Part shown: one piece after another, positions 1-9,607 of the stretch
How the letters are laid out: every line of letters starts with the position of its first letter
Numbering within the stretch: the first letter of the stretch is position 1
DNA from: Spirosoma fluviale
Lineage (GTDB): Bacteria; Bacteroidota; Bacteroidia; Cytophagales; Spirosomataceae
Assembly (NCBI RefSeq): GCF_900230225.1
Contig: NZ_OCNH01000010.1
Coordinates: forward strand, 1 to 64,000
Direction of reading: 5' to 3'
Length of the DNA stretch: 64,000 nucleotides
Notes under the pieces: model-generated
What the model saw: only the letters and a program-made list of their open reading frames with translations
What the model was told of the DNA's origin: nothing
The model's database searches: none
Made by a program: the position numbers and the translations under genes

Positions 1-2510
1 TTGGTGGGGTTTGTGAAGTTAGGTCCGCCCACGTTGAAGATGTCGGAGGGGGTGGCCAGCGAGAGAACCTTGTTTTGGTTCAGCGAGATGTTGAAGTTCG
101 TGTTCCAGCTGAAAGTGCCGCGGTTGATGTTGATCGTGTTGAGGCCAAATTCGAAGCCTTTGTTCTCCATCGAACCCACGTTGCGTCGGATGGTAGCATA
201 GCCGCTCGACTGAGGTACGGGCGCATCCAGAAGCATGTCGGTCGTCAGGCGGTAGTAGTAGTCGGCTTCCAGGGTGATGCGGCCTTTGAGGAAACTAACT
301 TCCAGACCCACATCGGTCTGAGCGGTTTTCTCCCAGCGCAGGTCGGGGTTAGCCAGACGGCTAATGCCCGTGCCGCCAACCCGTCCGTCGTTGTAGATAG
401 TCGAATAGTTCGAGCTGAGCAACGATAGCGACTGGTACGGTGGAATCTCGGAGTTACCCGTCAAACCGTAGCTGGCGCGAACTTTCAGGTTGGAGATGAC
501 CGGGTTGCCCTTCAGGAAGTCCTCTTCCGATACCCGCCAGGCCAGAGCCGCCGAGGGGAAGAAGGCAAACTTGAAATTCTCTCCGAACTTGGAGGAGCCA
601 TCGGCCCGGCCCGTTGCCGTGAAGAGGTACTTGTTCTTGTAGCCGTAGTTGATCCGGCCGAAATACGAGTTAAAGGCAAACCGCGACGCGCCCGAACTAA
701 CAGAAGGGTTGGTAGCTCCCGCGCCCAGGTTGTTGAAACCAAAGTAGTCGGTGGCAAAGCCGCTCACACTGGCCCCGATGCCAAAGGTGTTGGTTTCCTG
801 CCACGACAGACCCAGCAGCCCGGTAAAGGAGTGATCCTGCCCAAACTGCTTGTTGTAGGTCAGATAGTGCTCCAGCGACCAGAAAGAGGTCTTGTTGTTA
901 TTAGCGGATGCGTTGCCGTTGCCGCCAATGTTGAGGGTACGAGTCTGCGATTGGTTGATCTCCTGGGTCTGGATGTTGGCACCCAGTACCGTGCGCATCT
1001 CCAGGCCTTTGCCTAAGGTGATGTTGGTGAACAGGCTACCCAGCGTGGTCTGGGTATTCTGGATGTAGCGACGATCCATCAGCCGGTGAACCGAGCTCAT
1101 GGTGCCTTCGGCAAAGGGGTAATCCCGGTTTTCGGCAAAGACACCGGTAGTCGGGTAAGTAACGGGCAGGAATGGGAAGTCTTCCACGATCTGACGGGCC
1201 ACCGCATCGTTGACGTCCACCAGGTTTTCGGATTGATTGTTATAGCTCAGCGTACCGCCAATCTTGAGCCAGCTCTTGACCTGATCGTCGATCGAGAAAC
1301 GGCCTGAGTAACGCTTCATGTAGGAGGTCTTGATCAGCCCCTGATCGTCGCGGTAGTTAAGCGAGAGTGAGTACTGGGTGCGTTCGTTACCACCACTGAA
1401 ACCCAACTGGTGGTTCTGGGAGAGTGTGTTCTGCGATGATTCTTTGAACCAGTCGGTGTCATACAAGGGGTTGAGATTAGCATCGAACACGCCAGGGCGG
1501 GCGGCACTGAAAGCGGCCCGGCGCACTTTAGGGTCCAGATACGACCACTTACCGGCGGCCCAGCCGACGGGATCATACTTGGCCATGTTGGCGTAGGCCA
1601 GGTCTTCGGTGGCCAGGTACTCTTTGGCGTTGAGCACTTTTGGCTTGTTGGGTCCGATGGTGTTGACGGAGAACTGGCCGTCGTAGGTGACCCGGCTTTC
1701 ACCGGCCTTGCCCTTGCGGGTGGAGACCAGGATGACGCCGTTGGCACCGCGAGCCCCGTAGATGGCTGTCGAGGAGGCATCCTTGAGGACTTCGACGTTG
1801 ACGATGTCGTTGGGGTTGATGTAGTCGATTGGGTTACTGAACTGGTCGCCGGTACCCTGGGGGAGCATCACGCCATCCACAACATAGAGGGGGTTGTTGG
1901 AGGAGTTGATGGAGCTGAACCCACGGATGCGGACGGTGGTACGTCCGCCGGGCCGTCCCGAGTTGGTGTTGACCTGCACACCGGGCATGCGTCCCGAGAG
2001 GGCCTGGTTGAGGGAGGATGTGGGTCGTTCCTGGAGTTGGGCTTCTTTGACGCTGGTGACGGCGCCGGTAAGGTCAGACTTCTTGGCAGTACCGTAACCG
2101 ATGACGACAATCTCATCCAGCACTTTGCTATCGGCTTTTAGACTGATGTCAACTGATGTCTGGTTGGCAATGCGCACTTCCTGCGGCAGGTATCCAACAA
2201 ACGAGAACACAAGCGTTGCGCCACCTGTAGGAATCTCCACTTTGTACCGGCCGTCGGCATCGGTAACGGTTCCGCGCTGGGTTCCTTTCAGGATAACACT
2301 CACACCGGGTAAGGCCTCATCTTTTTCGTCAGTCACTCGTCCGCTCAGGGTACGGTCGGCTGTCATGGACGGGCGATCTGTAGGCGCTTTCACTCCGAGT
2401 GGTTTCTTGGCATAGGTAAAACTAATACAGAGTAAAGCCAGTAATAATTGAGTAATTACTACGCTAAATGGCCTGCCCAGCAGGCCTTGGGGAGGTAAGT
2501 GTTTTTTCAT
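1..2510 (-). CDS. SusC/RagA-family TonB-linked outer membrane protein (C-terminus outside window)
   Basis: The frame opens at the ATG at 2510 and stays open to base 1, so the C-terminal part of the barrel is missing. The protein starts with a signal peptide (hydrophobic stretch VVITQLLLALLCISF), followed by a carboxypeptidase-regulatory-like domain (GRVTDEKDEALPGVSV), the plug with the typical SusC motifs LDEIVVIGYGT, VRIRGFSSINSSNNPLYVVDG and VLKDASSTAIYGARGANGV, and many barrel strands. Such proteins import oligosaccharides or other large nutrients across the outer membrane with a SusD lipoprotein; the partner would be expected downstream, beyond the window start. The substrate cannot be told from the sequence. 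No STN domain is present, unlike the SusC gene at 29556-33059. Confidence 0.93.
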   Translation of the reverse strand, partial: MKKHLPPQGLLGRPFSVVITQLLLALLCISFTYAKKPLGVKAPTDRPSMTADRTLSGRVTDEKDEALPGVSVILKGTQRGTVTDADGRYKVEIPTGGATLVFSFVGYLPQEVRIANQTSVDISLKADSKVLDEIVVIGYGTAKKSDLTGAVTSVKEAQLQERPTSSLNQALSGRMPGVQVNTNSGRPGGRTTVRIRGFSSINSSNNPLYVVDGVMLPQGTGDQFSNPIDYINPNDIVNVEVLKDASSTAIYGARGANGVILVSTRKGKAGESRVTYDGQFSVNTIGPNKPKVLNAKEYLATEDLAYANMAKYDPVGWAAGKWSYLDPKVRRAAFSAARPGVFDANLNPLYDTDWFKESSQNTLSQNHQLGFSGGNERTQYSLSLNYRDDQGLIKTSYMKRYSGRFSIDDQVKSWLKIGGTLSYNNQSENLVDVNDAVARQIVEDFPFLPVTYPTTGVFAENRDYPFAEGTMSSVHRLMDRRYIQNTQTTLGSLFTNITLGKGLEMRTVLGANIQTQEINQSQTRTLNIGGNGNASANNNKTSFWSLEHYLTYNKQFGQDHSFTGLLGLSWQETNTFGIGASVSGFATDYFGFNNLGAGATNPSVSSGASRFAFNSYFGRINYGYKNKYLFTATGRADGSSKFGENFKFAFFPSAALAWRVSEEDFLKGNPVISNLKVRASYGLTGNSEIPPYQSLSLLSSNYSTIYNDGRVGGTGISRLANPDLRWEKTAQTDVGLEVSFLKGRITLEADYYYRLTTDMLLDAPVPQSSGYATIRRNVGSMENKGFEFGLNTININRGTFSWNTNFNISLNQNKVLSLATPSDIFNVGGPNFTNPT

Positions 2511-2868
2511 AAGAGCATGTTAAATGAAAATAATTGATAATAAGGGTAGACAAAGTTGGACTTTGGGGTATTAATTATGGGATAAGCCATTACGTTAGGG
2601 CTAACTACTCATGGAATACTAGAAAATAAGTAAATATTAGTGTGGGTTAGATCTAAGATTGGCGATAGTAGAATATCCTTAGTAGAAATCTGTAGTTAAA
2701 AAAGATTATTTCAGTTGTATTAAGTACTTTCTGTTATACGTAGGTTTTGATTAGTTGAGGTATATCCTTTAATCTGAACGTGTATTGTCGGCAGGGTAAC
2801 TGCTAAACGTTAGATGAATCGATGGTTGCTTTAGTAGGGATTTAAAGCCTTAGCCTTTAATTAAGAAA
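2511..2868. other. AT-rich intergenic region between divergent genes
   Basis: These 358 bases separate the minus-strand SusC gene from the plus-strand VCBS gene and must hold both promoters. The stretch is clearly more AT-rich than its neighbours. I see no open frame of note, no long hairpin and no RNA gene in it. Confidence 0.6.
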
Positions 2869-4020
2869 ATGAAATCGTCTATGTTTCGTCTGATTAGTAG
2901 TCTGATTATCTTACTAGTTGTTGTTGGTGCAACGGCCCCCGAGCCCGGCTTACGGTTTACCCGCCAGTTTATCGCTGCTGAGAGTTATGAATCAGTGGGT
3001 GTGTTTGATGTAGATAATGACGATACCCTTGACATTGTGTCGGGAGATTTCTGGTATAAAGGACCCGGTTTCTGGAACAGGTACCTGATCGGAAATGAAC
3101 CCCGGAAAGACCAGTATTACGATGACTTCTCGACCATACCCCTTGATGTGAATGGCGATGGTCGGCTGGATTTCCTGACCGGTGGCTGGTTCGATCAAAC
3201 CCTTCGATGGGTAGAAAATCCCGGAAAGAAAAATGCTGTCTGGCCCCTGCATGAAATTGGTAAAGTGGGCAATGTGGAGACAACCCGCGCCTGGGATGTT
3301 GATGGCGACGGCACCATTGATATTGTACCGAACAATCCCAATCATCCGTTGAAGTATATTAAGCTGGTGAGCCCCGGCGTATTCAAAACGGTTACGGTAG
3401 CGCCCACCCAGGGACACGGACTGGGCTTTGGTGATATAAATGGCGACGGCCGGGGCGACCTGATCGTACCGGATGGCTGGCTCGAAGCACCTGCCAACCG
3501 GGAGGCCGGTCCCTGGACAATACACAAAGAATTTACGCTTGGTACGGCCAGTGTACCCATCATTGTGGCCGATGTGAACGGCGATCAGCGTAACGACCTG
3601 ATTGTGGGACAGGGGCATAGTTATGGTCTGCATTGGTACGAACAGACGCGAGACGCGTCCGGGCAACGCGGCTGGACAAAGCATCTGATTGATGATAAAA
3701 ACTCCCAATACCACTGCCTGGAGTGGGTCGATATTACGGGTGATGGCCGTCCCGAGTTACTCACCGGCAAACGGTTTCGGGCACATAACGGCAATGACCC
3801 CGGCGAAAAAGATCCCGTTGGTCTTTACTATTTTACATGGGAGCCATCAAAGAAGCAGTTCGTAAAGCACACGATAGCCTATGGACCGGCAGGGGTTGGT
3901 AAAGGAACCGGCATTTATTTTGCCGTAGCTGATTTGCATAAAACCGGCCGAAACGACATCGTCGTGGCGGGTAAAGACGGACTTTTTGTATTTTTTAATG
4001 AAGGCAACGCAAAAAAATAA
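2869..4020 (+). CDS. Secreted FG-GAP/VCBS repeat protein, predicted seven-bladed beta-propeller
   Basis: A 383-residue protein with an N-terminal signal peptide (MFRLISSLIILLVVVGATA). About seven Asp-rich repeats follow, each of the calcium-binding type: DVDNDDTLDIV, DVNGDGRLDFL, DVDGDGTIDIV, DINGDGRGDLI, DVNGDQRNDLI, DITGDGRPELL and a degenerate DLHKTGRNDIV. Seven repeats fit one closed propeller filling the whole mature chain, with no other domain attached. Proteins of this kind in Bacteroidota are exported and often accompany glycan or lyase enzymes, but no catalytic function can be assigned here. The gene stands alone on the plus strand. Confidence 0.88.
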   Translation: MKSSMFRLISSLIILLVVVGATAPEPGLRFTRQFIAAESYESVGVFDVDNDDTLDIVSGDFWYKGPGFWNRYLIGNEPRKDQYYDDFSTIPLDVNGDGRLDFLTGGWFDQTLRWVENPGKKNAVWPLHEIGKVGNVETTRAWDVDGDGTIDIVPNNPNHPLKYIKLVSPGVFKTVTVAPTQGHGLGFGDINGDGRGDLIVPDGWLEAPANREAGPWTIHKEFTLGTASVPIIVADVNGDQRNDLIVGQGHSYGLHWYEQTRDASGQRGWTKHLIDDKNSQYHCLEWVDITGDGRPELLTGKRFRAHNGNDPGEKDPVGLYYFTWEPSKKQFVKHTIAYGPAGVGKGTGIYFAVADLHKTGRNDIVVAGKDGLFVFFNEGNAKK

Positions 4021-4100
4021 CTGTTGTTAGTCTATATGGTTAGAGGTTTTTACGTATTTTTATCATTCGTACTTTATCTCTTTCCGTAACAATCTAATTT

Positions 4101-4508
4101 ATGCAGCGTGCTCAATTAAAAGAATTTTACGGCTATGGACTCATCCTGGCCGTGCTGACAACCGTTCAGGTGTACTCGGTTTATCTCGCAACGACAACCG
4201 ACCTGTCACTTACCTGGAAGCATTACGTAGGGTTTGGCGCTACAACGCTGGCCGGAATTCTGTGGGCTTTTCGTAAGCCGAACTACCTGTTCTATGCGCT
4301 GGGGCTAACGCTTGTGTTAGGGTATGAAAACCTCATCGGGTTTACGCCCACGCTCGACTTTACCGCTACCCGGTATTACATTAACAATATGGCTTTCCCG
4401 GTATCCTACCAGGATTTCTCGATGTACATGCTGCTCATCTGGGCCTATGTAGCCAACGGTCGCTTACGGACAATGGCGCAGTCTTTGTTAGTCAAGAGAG
4501 TGAGGTAG
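4101..4508 (+). CDS. Small integral membrane protein, unknown function
   Basis: A 135-residue protein with about four hydrophobic segments (around residues 11-30, 40-57, 65-80 and 104-120), no cleavable signal peptide and a basic C-terminus. I do not recognise a family. It follows the VCBS gene by 80 bases on the same strand, so co-transcription is possible. A perfect 33-bp inverted repeat begins eight bases after its stop codon and probably ends the transcript. Confidence 0.75.
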   Translation: MQRAQLKEFYGYGLILAVLTTVQVYSVYLATTTDLSLTWKHYVGFGATTLAGILWAFRKPNYLFYALGLTLVLGYENLIGFTPTLDFTATRYYINNMAFPVSYQDFSMYMLLIWAYVANGRLRTMAQSLLVKRVR

Positions 4509-4516
4509 GTGAAATA

Positions 4517-4589
4517 AGTAAAGTGGGTGGAGTGAGTGAAGTAGGTAAACAACAGCTTTACCTACTTCACTCACTCCACCCACTTTACT
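4517..4589. repeat. Perfect 33-bp inverted repeat between convergent genes
   Basis: Arms 4517-4549 and 4557-4589 are exact reverse complements separated by a 7-base loop. The left arm is itself made of GTGGGTGGAGTGAGTGAAGT-like short repeats. It lies between the 3' ends of the small membrane protein gene and the minus-strand oxidoreductase, so it may stop transcription from both sides, although there is no clear T-tract. Confidence 0.9.
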
Positions 4590-4601
4590 GGTTACTAACA
4601 T

Positions 4602-6101
4602 CTACGCCGTCAAGGACCAACCCTGACGGTATTCGCGCTTAACGAACTGATTGGCTTCGTCCATGTTCGTGATCTTCATGTTCTTGCCATCCCACAGCAG
4701 GCGCTTGCGGCCAGGGTAGTCAAAGCCCTTACCATCGGCTTTCGGCGTCCGGAGGGTGTAACTGCGAATAGCAAGGTTACCCATCAGCACCGACTCCGTC
4801 AGCGGACCGGCAAAGTCGAACGAAGACGTGAGCGCCTTGTGTTCTTTGCTGTTGAAGCCTGCTTTACAAGCTTCGGTCCACAGTACCTGGTGACCATTTT
4901 CGGGTAGGCCGCCCGTTGGTTTGGGGGCTGCTACCAGTTTGTCTCCGCTCTTGGTGTATAGTCTTGGATTATCGCCATACATGCCGCAGATCATCAGGCC
5001 TTTATCGCCATGCATGAGCACGCCGTTTTCGCCGTTTTCTGGCATGGCTTCGCCTTCGGGCAGCATATCCGGACGGAATGGACGCAGACCGCCATCTTCC
5101 CAGACCAACGTTACCGCCGACTTGTTTTTGCTGGAAGCCGGGAATTTCAGTTCAACGTGCGAAGAAGGTGGGCATCCTTCGGGAATGTACTCGGGTGTCC
5201 AGTCTTTCAGGAACACCTGGCCGATGCTGGTTTCAACCTGAGTTGGGTAGCCCAGTCCAAGTACGCGGAAAGGTACGTCCATGATGTGGCAACCAATGTC
5301 GCCCAGCGCACCGGCACCGAAGTTCCACCAGCCGCGCCATTTGAAGGGGTGATAGGCGGGGGTGTAGCCTACCTTCTGCGCAGGTCCGAGCCACAGATCC
5401 CAATCCAGATCGACGGGGGTTTCGGAAGCGGCCTGTGGCACTGGAATGCCCTGTGGCCAAACGGGTCGGTTCGTCCAGAGGTTAATGGTATGAACATTAC
5501 CAATCAGCCCTTTATCGAACCATTCCACCATTTGCTTCTGCTGTGGGTTCGAGGAGCCCTGGTTACCCATCTGGGTCACAACCTTATATTTACGGGCTGC
5601 TTCGGTGAGCATCCGGGCTTCGTAAATATTGTGGGTCAGGGGTTTCTGCACATATACGTGCTTGCCTCGCTGCATGGCGGCCATCGCGATCACCGCGTGG
5701 GTATGGTCGGCCGTCGATACCGTTACGGCATCAATGTTTTTGCCTTCCTTATCCAGCATCTCCCGGAAATCTTTGTAGCGTTTAGCGTTGGGGTGCTTGG
5801 TGAAGTTCTCTTTCACGCGGGCCAGGCCCCAGTCAACATCGCACAGGGCCACCATGTTGTTGGCGCCGTTGTTATACGAATTATTGGTATCGCTAAACCC
5901 TTTACCACCAAAGCCAACCCCGGCAATATTGAGTTTGTCGCTAGGAGCAATAAAACCTTTACCACCCAGCACATGGCGGGGTACAATGAAGAAACCTGCC
6001 GCAGCCAGGGCTCCGGTTTGCATGAACTGACGCCGTGATGTGCCGGCATTCGTCTGATCGGACGAATCCACATGGGGCGTTGACTTATCTGACTGATTCA
6101 T
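4602..6101 (-). CDS. Gfo/Idh/MocA-family oxidoreductase with Tat-type signal
   Basis: A 499-residue protein. An N-terminal twin-arginine-like signal (TSRRQFMQTGALAAAGFFIV, about residues 21-40) suggests export in folded form with its bound cofactor. The Rossmann domain follows (NIAGVGFGGKG), then the conserved region HVYVQKPLTHNIYEAR that carries the EKP-like lysine of the family, here QKP instead of EKP. The C-terminal half is the usual alpha/beta substrate domain (GWWNFGAGALGDIGCHIMD). Periplasmic members oxidise, reduce or hydrolyse sugars through a tightly bound NAD(P); the sugar here is unknown. It stands alone on the minus strand, with its 3' end at the 33-bp hairpin. Confidence 0.92.
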   Translation of the reverse strand: MNQSDKSTPHVDSSDQTNAGTSRRQFMQTGALAAAGFFIVPRHVLGGKGFIAPSDKLNIAGVGFGGKGFSDTNNSYNNGANNMVALCDVDWGLARVKENFTKHPNAKRYKDFREMLDKEGKNIDAVTVSTADHTHAVIAMAAMQRGKHVYVQKPLTHNIYEARMLTEAARKYKVVTQMGNQGSSNPQQKQMVEWFDKGLIGNVHTINLWTNRPVWPQGIPVPQAASETPVDLDWDLWLGPAQKVGYTPAYHPFKWRGWWNFGAGALGDIGCHIMDVPFRVLGLGYPTQVETSIGQVFLKDWTPEYIPEGCPPSSHVELKFPASSKNKSAVTLVWEDGGLRPFRPDMLPEGEAMPENGENGVLMHGDKGLMICGMYGDNPRLYTKSGDKLVAAPKPTGGLPENGHQVLWTEACKAGFNSKEHKALTSSFDFAGPLTESVLMGNLAIRSYTLRTPKADGKGFDYPGRKRLLWDGKNMKITNMDEANQFVKREYRQGWSLTA

Positions 6102-6178
6102 AAGAAAACAGATATTGATCGGATTGAATCCACAAAAGGGGACTGGTGGTTTTTTTTACTTTTAGGGGTAAGATGTTT

Positions 6179-6907
6179 TTAAATCGTATCCCCAAACAAC
6201 GCCCCCAGCATCCGCCCAAACTCCGTCTGAAACGGGGCCGTTATCGTAATCGGTTCTTCGGTAACCGGGTGTGTGAACGTTAGCTGCTGCGCATGGAGGA
6301 GCATGGTGTTCATCTCGAAATGCTCCTTGAATAGCTTGTTCTGCTTGTTGCAGCCATGCGGCCGGTCGCCGATGATGGGGTGGAGGATGTGGGCCATGTG
6401 CCTGCGCAACTGGTGCATCCGGCCGGTAGTGGGTGTTAACTTCACCAGCGAGTAACGGGAGGTTGTGTGCTTGCCAAAGGGTAACGGCACCTCCGTTTGC
6501 TGAAGGGTTTTAAGGTGGGTAACAGCCTCCTGAAGAACGCCCGTCACGCCGTTGCCATCGTCCTTGCGGAGGGGGTAATCAATCGTCAGCTCATCGGGGG
6601 TGTAGCCCCGAACAATAGCCAGATAGCTTTTGTGAACGGCTCCATCCATAAACTGTTGCTGCATGATCGAGTTCATGGAGTCGGAGAGGGCGAAGAGGAG
6701 CACGCCCGCCGTTTTCCGGTCGAGTCGGTGAACGGGGTAGACCCGCTGCCCCAACTGATCGCGGAGGAGCTGAACGGCGAATTCGCTGGCGTCGCTGGCA
6801 ATCATGGACCGGTGAACCAGCAGGCCGTGCGGTTTGTTGATCGCCACTAAATCCGTATCCTGATACAGTATAGAGAGGGGTTGAGTTGTATTTATCACTT
6901 GATTCAT
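6179..6907 (-). CDS. truC: tRNA pseudouridine(65) synthase TruC
   Basis: A RluA-family pseudouridine synthase of about 242 residues. It shows VAINKPHGLLVHRS (residues 21-34), the catalytic block VYPVHRLDRKTAG with Asp63, and the C-terminal RMHQLRRHMAHILHPIIGD motif. The short N-terminus without an S4 domain and the HGLLVHRS signature fit TruC, which modifies U65 in tRNA. The frame can be extended to 6937, but the ATG at 6907 is preferred because homologous chains begin directly before the first beta strand. It is transcribed away from the metallohydrolase gene at 6948. Confidence 0.9.
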   Translation of the reverse strand: MNQVINTTQPLSILYQDTDLVAINKPHGLLVHRSMIASDASEFAVQLLRDQLGQRVYPVHRLDRKTAGVLLFALSDSMNSIMQQQFMDGAVHKSYLAIVRGYTPDELTIDYPLRKDDGNGVTGVLQEAVTHLKTLQQTEVPLPFGKHTTSRYSLVKLTPTTGRMHQLRRHMAHILHPIIGDRPHGCNKQNKLFKEHFEMNTMLLHAQQLTFTHPVTEEPITITAPFQTEFGRMLGALFGDTI

Positions 6908-6947
6908 CGCCCGCAAATAGCACAAAAATACACACAACGTCTTCTAT

Positions 6948-8627
6948 ATGCTCTTTATATGGTTAGCTTATCTATGGCGTTTATGGCGGCCCTGTCCAGT
7001 GTACAGGAACCGCAATACCTCTCGCCATCTACGTTTAACTGTTCGCATTTATTGCTTTTTGATTGGCGTTATTTGCCTGTTCCCGCTAAACGATACCTAT
7101 GCCCAGAAACAACCGTCCACCTCACTTCATATTGAGGTGCTTGATGGCAAAACCGGCAAGCCTACCCCCGTTCGGGTGCGACTGACGCAGTCGGGGAAAG
7201 TCGTAAAGGTGTTGCCGAACGAAGCTGTCGCGGTTTCGTATGGATTATGGGATCATGCCGATGGGTACGCTTACCAGCCTGATAGTTCTTTTTATGTCGC
7301 GGGTCAATTTAGCTTTCAACTACCGCCGGGCACCTACCAGCTTTCGCTAATGAAAGGCAACGAATATATTGACCAGCAACACATACTGGTCATTAAATCA
7401 GGTGGGCCGGTACGAAAAACGTACACGTTAACGCGCTGGATAAACATGGCCGCACGGGGATGGTACTCGGCCGATGACCACATCCACATCCGACGGTCAC
7501 CGGGCGAGAATCAATCGTTGATGCACTGGATTCAGGCGGAGGATGTGAATGTGGGCGTTTTTCTGAAAATGGGTGATTTCTGGGAGACGTACTATCCGCA
7601 ATATGCTTTCGGCTCGACGGGCAATTACCAGCAGGGCAACTACCTGCTCACGCCCGGCCAGGAAGATCCCCGAACGCCCGAACTGGGCCACGCGCTCGGC
7701 TTCGGGGCCACGGGTTCGGTGCGCTACAAGCAGGAGTACTATTACTACGATAAGGTTTTCGATGAACTACACAAACGGGGCGGCCTGACCGGCTACGCGC
7801 ATCAGGCCGAATCCTTTCATGGGTACCGGGGCCTGACCCTCGACGGACTTCGTGGTAAAGTCGACATGCTCGAACTGCTACAGTATTGCGTGTCAGACCA
7901 GCCGCTGCATACCGAAAATTACTACCGGATGCTGGATTTGGGTTTCCCGCTCACGGCTACGGCAGGCTCTGACTTTCCCTGGTGCGGGCACGATCATGAC
8001 CACGGCCCGCCGGAGCAATCGGCCCGCATTGGCAACGCCCGTTTTTACACTTACCTCAACAAACCTTTCAGTTATTCGGCCTGGAAAGCGGCCGTCGCTG
8101 CGGGCCGTACCTTCGTAACCAGCGGCCCAATCCTCGATCTGAAGGTCAACAAGGCAATTCCCGGCGATAAACTGGCACTGGCAAAAGGGGAAAAGCTGGT
8201 GATAAAAGCCGAAGCCTTTGGGCATCCGGGGCAAACCCCGCTCGATATTCTCGAACTAGTTATCCACGGCAAAGTGGTAGGGCGCGTGACGAAACAGGAA
8301 GCGGGACAATCGGCGGATCATTTAACAATCAGCCTCGAATTACCACCCCTAGCGCATGGTCTGTGGGTGGCTGCCCGCTGCTATGGGGAGAACCGACAGG
8401 CCGCTCACACTTCCCCCGTTTACATAAGCGTGGATGGGGGAGGGTTCCATAACCCCGAAACCATCGGGAGCTATCTGACGCAAAGTGAGAAATACCTGCT
8501 CGAACTAGAACAGGAGCTGGACACACACAGCGACAACCCGGAGTTTCGGGCGTGGTTTTATAAGAAAGGCCTCAAAATCCGAATTGACGAGACAAGAGAG
8601 GTGATTCGGGTTTTGAGAGGAAAGTAA
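6948..8627 (+). CDS. Secreted CehA/McbA-family metallohydrolase (PHP-type fold)
   Basis: A 559-residue frame. A hydrophobic signal lies around residues 30-50 (RIYCFLIGVICLFPLNDTYA), unusually far in; no better ATG is available, so the true start may use a non-ATG codon. After a beta-rich N-terminal domain (to about residue 165) comes the metal-dependent hydrolase: ADDHIHIRRSPGE with the HxH metal ligands, GGLTGYAHQAES and TATAGSDFPWCGHDHDHGP. Family members hydrolyse esters or carbamates, but many are uncharacterised. The stop codon overlaps the left arm of a 40-bp perfect inverted repeat. Converges with kduD. Confidence 0.82.
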   Translation: MLFIWLAYLWRLWRPCPVYRNRNTSRHLRLTVRIYCFLIGVICLFPLNDTYAQKQPSTSLHIEVLDGKTGKPTPVRVRLTQSGKVVKVLPNEAVAVSYGLWDHADGYAYQPDSSFYVAGQFSFQLPPGTYQLSLMKGNEYIDQQHILVIKSGGPVRKTYTLTRWINMAARGWYSADDHIHIRRSPGENQSLMHWIQAEDVNVGVFLKMGDFWETYYPQYAFGSTGNYQQGNYLLTPGQEDPRTPELGHALGFGATGSVRYKQEYYYYDKVFDELHKRGGLTGYAHQAESFHGYRGLTLDGLRGKVDMLELLQYCVSDQPLHTENYYRMLDLGFPLTATAGSDFPWCGHDHDHGPPEQSARIGNARFYTYLNKPFSYSAWKAAVAAGRTFVTSGPILDLKVNKAIPGDKLALAKGEKLVIKAEAFGHPGQTPLDILELVIHGKVVGRVTKQEAGQSADHLTISLELPPLAHGLWVAARCYGENRQAAHTSPVYISVDGGGFHNPETIGSYLTQSEKYLLELEQELDTHSDNPEFRAWFYKKGLKIRIDETREVIRVLRGK

Positions 8628-8729
8628 CGTACCCACGGACCGGGCCGCGTTCGGCTTTAGTCCGTGCTTTGGTATATTCTACAGTAAAACACGGACTAAA
8701 GCCGAACGCGGCCCGGTCCGTGGGTACGT
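8627..8729. repeat. Perfect 40-bp inverted repeat between convergent genes
   Basis: Arms 8627-8666 and 8690-8729 are exact reverse complements with a 23-base loop. The repeat fills the whole gap between the stop codon of the metallohydrolase gene and the end of kduD (8735). It probably acts as a bidirectional terminator, but a 40-bp perfect stem is far longer than a terminator needs. Confidence 0.92.
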
Positions 8730-8734
8730 ATTCT

Positions 8735-9508
8735 TTACCTTCCCATCCAGCCGCCGTCGACGGTGAGGATGGTGCCGTGGACGTAGCTGGCGGCATCGGA
8801 CGCCAGGAAAACGACGGGCCCTTTGAAGTCGTCGGGTTCACCCCAGCGGGCGGCCGGAATCCGGTCCAGAATTGATTTACTGCGGACAGGGTCGTTACGT
8901 AAGGCTTCGGTGTTGTCCGTCGAAATATAGCCGGGCGCAATGGCGTTTACGTTAACTCCTTTCGAGGCCCACTCATTGGCAAACGCTTTCACCAGACTGC
9001 CCACCGCGCCTTTGCTGGCGGCATATCCCGGTACCGTAACGCCACCCTGAAAGGTCAAAAGCGAAGCGGTGAAGACGATTTTTCCGCTGCCCCGCGCAAC
9101 CATTTCCTTCCCGATTTCGCGGGTGAGGATAAACTGAGCCGTCTGATTGACCGCAATCACTTCGTCCCAATATTCGTCCGGGTGTTCGGCTGCGGGTTTG
9201 CGCAGGATGGTTCCGGCGTTATTGACCAGAATGTCGATGGTTGGGTGGTCTTTCTTTACCTGCTCAATAAACGCATAGAGAGACTCCCGCTTGCCAAAAT
9301 CGGCCTGATAGGCGTAGAACTTCCGGCCCAGTGCCTCAACGGCCCCGGCAACGGCACTGCCGTCCAGTTCCAGATTGGCCGAAACGCCAATAATGTCGGC
9401 ACCGGCTTCGGCTAGTGCTTCGGCCATGGCTTTGCCGATACCACGTTTGCAGCCGGTTACTAATGCCAGTTTCCCGGCTAATGAAAATGAATTGAGGATG
9501 GTGCTCAT
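8735..9508 (-). CDS. kduD: 2-deoxy-D-gluconate 3-dehydrogenase / SDR oxidoreductase KduD
   Basis: A classical short-chain dehydrogenase of 257 residues: NAD-binding VTGCKRGIG, NNAG in the middle, the active-site serine in VFTASLLTFQGG, and the Tyr/Lys pair in GYAASKGA. The Lys in the glycine motif (TGCKRGIG), the RKPAAEHPDEYWD region and the C-terminal DGGWMGR match KduD, which reduces 2,5-diketo-3-deoxygluconate to KDG in pectin and uronate breakdown. The preceding gene on the same strand is kduI, which makes the substrate of KduD; this pairing firmly supports the call. Confidence 0.93.
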   Translation of the reverse strand: MSTILNSFSLAGKLALVTGCKRGIGKAMAEALAEAGADIIGVSANLELDGSAVAGAVEALGRKFYAYQADFGKRESLYAFIEQVKKDHPTIDILVNNAGTILRKPAAEHPDEYWDEVIAVNQTAQFILTREIGKEMVARGSGKIVFTASLLTFQGGVTVPGYAASKGAVGSLVKAFANEWASKGVNVNAIAPGYISTDNTEALRNDPVRSKSILDRIPAARWGEPDDFKGPVVFLASDAASYVHGTILTVDGGWMGR

Positions 9509-9607
9509 GTAGTGTATTTTTTGTTAGCCCGACCGGCGGACCGGTCAGGATGGTAAAAAACGTCAAAACAGCATCTGTTAAGACTATTTTCTTTGTATCG
9601 CAATTCC

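Noticed and set aside
2992-3714. Open frame of 240 codons opposite the VCBS-repeat gene
   Set aside because: The repeated pattern (IAIHIKGYG-like words) is just the mirror of the Asp-rich calcium repeats.
5010-6038. Open frame of 342 codons on the plus strand opposite the Gfo/Idh/MocA gene
   Set aside because: It is a mirror of a well-supported gene; its protein has no recognisable domain or signal.
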